Assembly (NCBI GenBank): GCA_017551645.1
Contig: JAFZLE010000046.1
Span: forward strand, 1-8,186
Length of the DNA: 8,186 bases
Source: Clostridia bacterium
Lineage (GTDB): Bacteria > Bacillota > Clostridia > Christensenellales > Aristaeellaceae
Reading direction: 5' to 3'
Positions 6,200 through 8,186 of this stretch are shown here, piece after piece; the first letter of the stretch is position 1, and each line of letters opens with the position of its first letter. The translations under genes and the position numbers were made by a program. Under the pieces are notes generated by a model. The model did not search any database. It was not told the origin of the DNA and saw only the letters and a program-made list of their open reading frames with translations.

Positions 6200-7408
6200 A
6201 TGAGGATACTTTTCGTAAACAAGTTCCTGTACCCAAGGGGCGGGGCGGAGACCTACTGCCTGGAGCTGGCGCGTGAGCTCGCTTCCAGGGGGCACGAGGT
6301 GCAGTTTTTCGGCATGCGGGACCAAAACAACACCGTGGGCAACGCTGCGGGCATATACGCAAAGCCCATGGATTTTCACGCCCCCGGCCTGAAAAAGCTC
6401 AGCTACCCCCTGCGGGTGCTGTATTCCCGCGACGCGAAACGTAAGGCGCTGAGGCTCGCGGAAGCTTTCAGGCCCGACATAGTACACCTTAACAATTTCC
6501 ACTTCCACCTGACGCCGTCGATACTTGAGGCTTTCCGGGACAAGGGCGTGCCCGCGGTGATGACCGCGCATGACTACCAGCTGGTGTGTCCCAACCACCT
6601 GCTGTACGTGCCCTCCCCGGGAAAGCTGTGCACGGACTGCGTGCAGCGCCCCAGCCTTAACTGCGTAAGGAACAAATGCATACACGGCTCCGCGCCTCGC
6701 AGCGCCCTGGGGTATCTGGAGGCACGGCTGTACCGCCTAAAGGACAGTTACTCCGCCATAGACCGCATAATCTGCCCCAGCCTGTTCATGAAGCGGACGC
6801 TGGACGCGCAGCCACGGTTCGCGGACAAGACCGTATTTTTGCGCAATTTCTGCAAGCCCTGCAGCGAAGGAATGGCGGAAAAGGGCGATTACGTCATATA
6901 TTTCGGCAGGCTGTCCCCTGAAAAGGGCATACCCAACCTGCTGGAGGCGGCGGGGCGGCTGCCGGACATACCCTTCATCATCGCGGGCGACGGGCCGCTG
7001 CGCGCGCAGGTGGAAAACTGCGGATACCGCAACGTGAAGTACGCGGGCTTCAGGACCGGCGGCGAACTGGAAGCGCTCGTGCGCGGGGCCAGATTCAGCG
7101 TGTGCCCTTCGGTGTGTTTTGAGAACTGCCCGCTCTCGGTGATCGAGTCCCAGAAGCTGGGCACGCCCTGCCTGGCCACGGGCATAGGCGGCATGAAGGA
7201 GCTGGTGAGCGAGGAATGCCGCGTGCCCGAGCCCACCGCGGAAGCCCTGGCGCGGGCGGTCAGGGATCTGTACTTCTCGAAAGACAGGCTGCGCAGGCTT
7301 ACGGCGGAGCTGGACGCCCGCGTAAAGGACTATCCCGGCCCCGCCGTTTACGCCGACCGGCTGCTGGACATCTACTCCCAGGCCATACTCTCCCATAAAG
7401 CCCGGTGA
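6200..7408 (+). CDS. GT4-family glycosyltransferase with a conserved-type cysteine cluster
   Basis: This 402-residue GT-B enzyme starts MRILFVNKFLYPRGGAE, with the glycine-rich first loop of GT4 enzymes. The N-terminal domain contains DIVHLNNFHFHL and HDYQLVCPN, then a cysteine cluster: C130, C144-x2-C147, C155 and C160, with H162. Such Cys sets recur in a GT4 subfamily of polysaccharide clusters and may bind a metal or stabilise an insertion. The donor domain shows YFGRLSPEKGI (234-244), FIIAGDGPL and the E308/E316 E-x7-E pair (ENCPLSVIE). It is a cytoplasmic retaining transferase of a surface glycan; the sugar is unknown. The start at 6200 is supported by TGAGGG at 6188-6193, 6 nt away. It follows the glycerophosphotransferase by 28 bp and precedes the next transferase by 22 bp with no terminator between, so co-transcription is likely. 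Confidence 0.92.
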   Translation: MRILFVNKFLYPRGGAETYCLELARELASRGHEVQFFGMRDQNNTVGNAAGIYAKPMDFHAPGLKKLSYPLRVLYSRDAKRKALRLAEAFRPDIVHLNNFHFHLTPSILEAFRDKGVPAVMTAHDYQLVCPNHLLYVPSPGKLCTDCVQRPSLNCVRNKCIHGSAPRSALGYLEARLYRLKDSYSAIDRIICPSLFMKRTLDAQPRFADKTVFLRNFCKPCSEGMAEKGDYVIYFGRLSPEKGIPNLLEAAGRLPDIPFIIAGDGPLRAQVENCGYRNVKYAGFRTGGELEALVRGARFSVCPSVCFENCPLSVIESQKLGTPCLATGIGGMKELVSEECRVPEPTAEALARAVRDLYFSKDRLRRLTAELDARVKDYPGPAVYADRLLDIYSQAILSHKAR

Positions 7409-7430
7409 GCGCGCCGGAAAGGACGGACCA

Positions 7431-8186
7431 ATGGACGAACGCATGAAAATAACGGTGGGCATCTGCGCGTACAATACCCGGGACTACATTCTCCAGTGCG
7501 TGCACAGCGCCATGGACCAGGACTATGAGGACCTGGAGATAATCGTGATAGACGACGGCTCCGACGACGGCACCGGCGCGCTGCTTGACGGCATTGACGA
7601 CCCTCGGGTCCGGGTGTTCCATAAACAGAACGAAGGCCTTTCGGCGGGAAGGGAGGACGTGCTGCGCCTTATGACGGGCGGCGCGGTGTACTGGATGGAC
7701 TCGGACGATTTTCTCCTGCCCGGGGCGGTCTCAAACAGCGCGCGCCTCATGCGGGAGCACGGCGCGGACATAGTCAAGACCGCGCTGTTCACAAAGGACG
7801 CGGCGCTGTGCGGCGTATACGACCGCAGGGAATACATGAAGATACTGCTCCCCGACACCATTCAGAGCAACGTGATAGGCTGCCTTTTCAAAAAGCGGCT
7901 GTACGAGGACGTGCACCATATAATCGGCTACACCACCGGGGACTACTACATCTTCCCCCGGCTGGTGGACAATATGGACAGGATAGTGGTGGAAAACAGC
8001 GGCACGTACCATTACCGCGCGGTCAGGCCCGGCAGCATCACCTACAACGGGCGCAACTCCTTCAAGGGCTTCTATCCCCGTGCGGTGCACCACCGCGACA
8101 GGTACGACAGGTATAAGGACGAGTTCCCGGAAGAATGCCGCGAGGTGCTCAGGCAGCTGGTGGATTACGCCTGCATGGCCTGCCTC
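7431..8186 (+). CDS. Partial GT2-family glycosyltransferase (N-terminal 252 residues)
   Basis: The frame is open to the right edge, so the C-terminus is missing. The protein has the GT-A fold marks of inverting family 2 enzymes: VGICAYNTRDY (9-19), the EIIVIDDGSDDGT strand and nucleotide-binding turn (36-48), NEGLSAGR (67-74) and the metal-binding DSDD at 90-93. After that, residues 113-252 are a variable acceptor region, with YHYRAVRPGSIT the usual late segment of short GT2 enzymes. It would add a sugar from a nucleotide donor to the growing surface glycan. ATG 7431 is favoured over ATG 7443 because GGAAAGGA (7416-7423) lies 7 nt before it. No membrane segment is seen in the visible part. 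It is 22 bp after the GT4 gene, in the same operon. Substrate unknown. Confidence 0.92.
   Translation, partial: MDERMKITVGICAYNTRDYILQCVHSAMDQDYEDLEIIVIDDGSDDGTGALLDGIDDPRVRVFHKQNEGLSAGREDVLRLMTGGAVYWMDSDDFLLPGAVSNSARLMREHGADIVKTALFTKDAALCGVYDRREYMKILLPDTIQSNVIGCLFKKRLYEDVHHIIGYTTGDYYIFPRLVDNMDRIVVENSGTYHYRAVRPGSITYNGRNSFKGFYPRAVHHRDRYDRYKDEFPEECREVLRQLVDYACMACL

Noticed and set aside
6737..7474. A 245-codon minus-strand frame opposite the second GT4 gene
   Set aside because: Spans the gap into the next gene, lacks motifs, and lies opposite strong GT4 signatures.
1..8186. A new mobile, defence or CRISPR-like system
   Set aside because: No repeat array, transposase, integrase, nuclease or toxin-antitoxin-like pair can be seen; genes read as nucleotide salvage and surface-glycan functions.

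Overview
The window is GC-rich (by eye above 60% G+C), compactly coded bacterial DNA. Strong GGAG-type ribosome binding sites, sigma-A-like promoters, Gram-positive-style secretion signals and a teichoic-acid-type glycerophosphotransferase suggest a GC-rich member of the Bacillota, probably a Clostridia-type anaerobe. That placement is inference from style only; there is no rRNA or tRNA. A second stylistic trait is heavy use of the isoleucine codon ATA despite the high G+C.

Layout. (1) 1-1038, plus strand: the C-terminal part of an unrecognised, very acidic protein with two copies of a small domain. (2) 1093-1120: a 28-bp perfect palindrome between convergent genes, best read as a terminator. 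(3) 1154-2803, minus strand: a secreted 5'-nucleotidase / 2',3'-cyclic phosphodiesterase of the two-domain UshA type, with all metal ligands visible. (4) 2804-3013: a divergent promoter region with two extended -10 promoters, a palindrome and a repeated GC-rich octamer. (5) 3014-3868, plus: a probable lipoprotein with a DUF218/YdcF-type domain. (6) 3908 to the right edge, plus: a run of four surface-glycan genes: a GT4 glycosyltransferase, a CDP-glycerol glycerophosphotransferase-like protein, a second GT4 glycosyltransferase with a cysteine cluster, and a GT2 glycosyltransferase cut by the window end. Within this run the genes overlap by 4 bp or are separated by 22-28 bp, so they look like one operon.

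How the genes fit together. The four-gene run looks like the start or middle of a cluster that builds a cell-surface polysaccharide, with the glycerophosphotransferase pointing to a phosphoglycerol-bearing (anionic) glycan. No priming transferase, flippase or polymerase is in the window; if the cluster is complete they should lie to the right. The DUF218 lipoprotein directly upstream may be co-transcribed with it. The nucleotidase is a separate, oppositely oriented unit, probably for extracellular nucleotide salvage.

I found no CRISPR array, RNA gene, insertion sequence, attachment site or defence system. The gene families are mostly recognisable; the less ordinary points are the duplicated-domain acidic protein, the structured divergent promoter region and the ATA bias.
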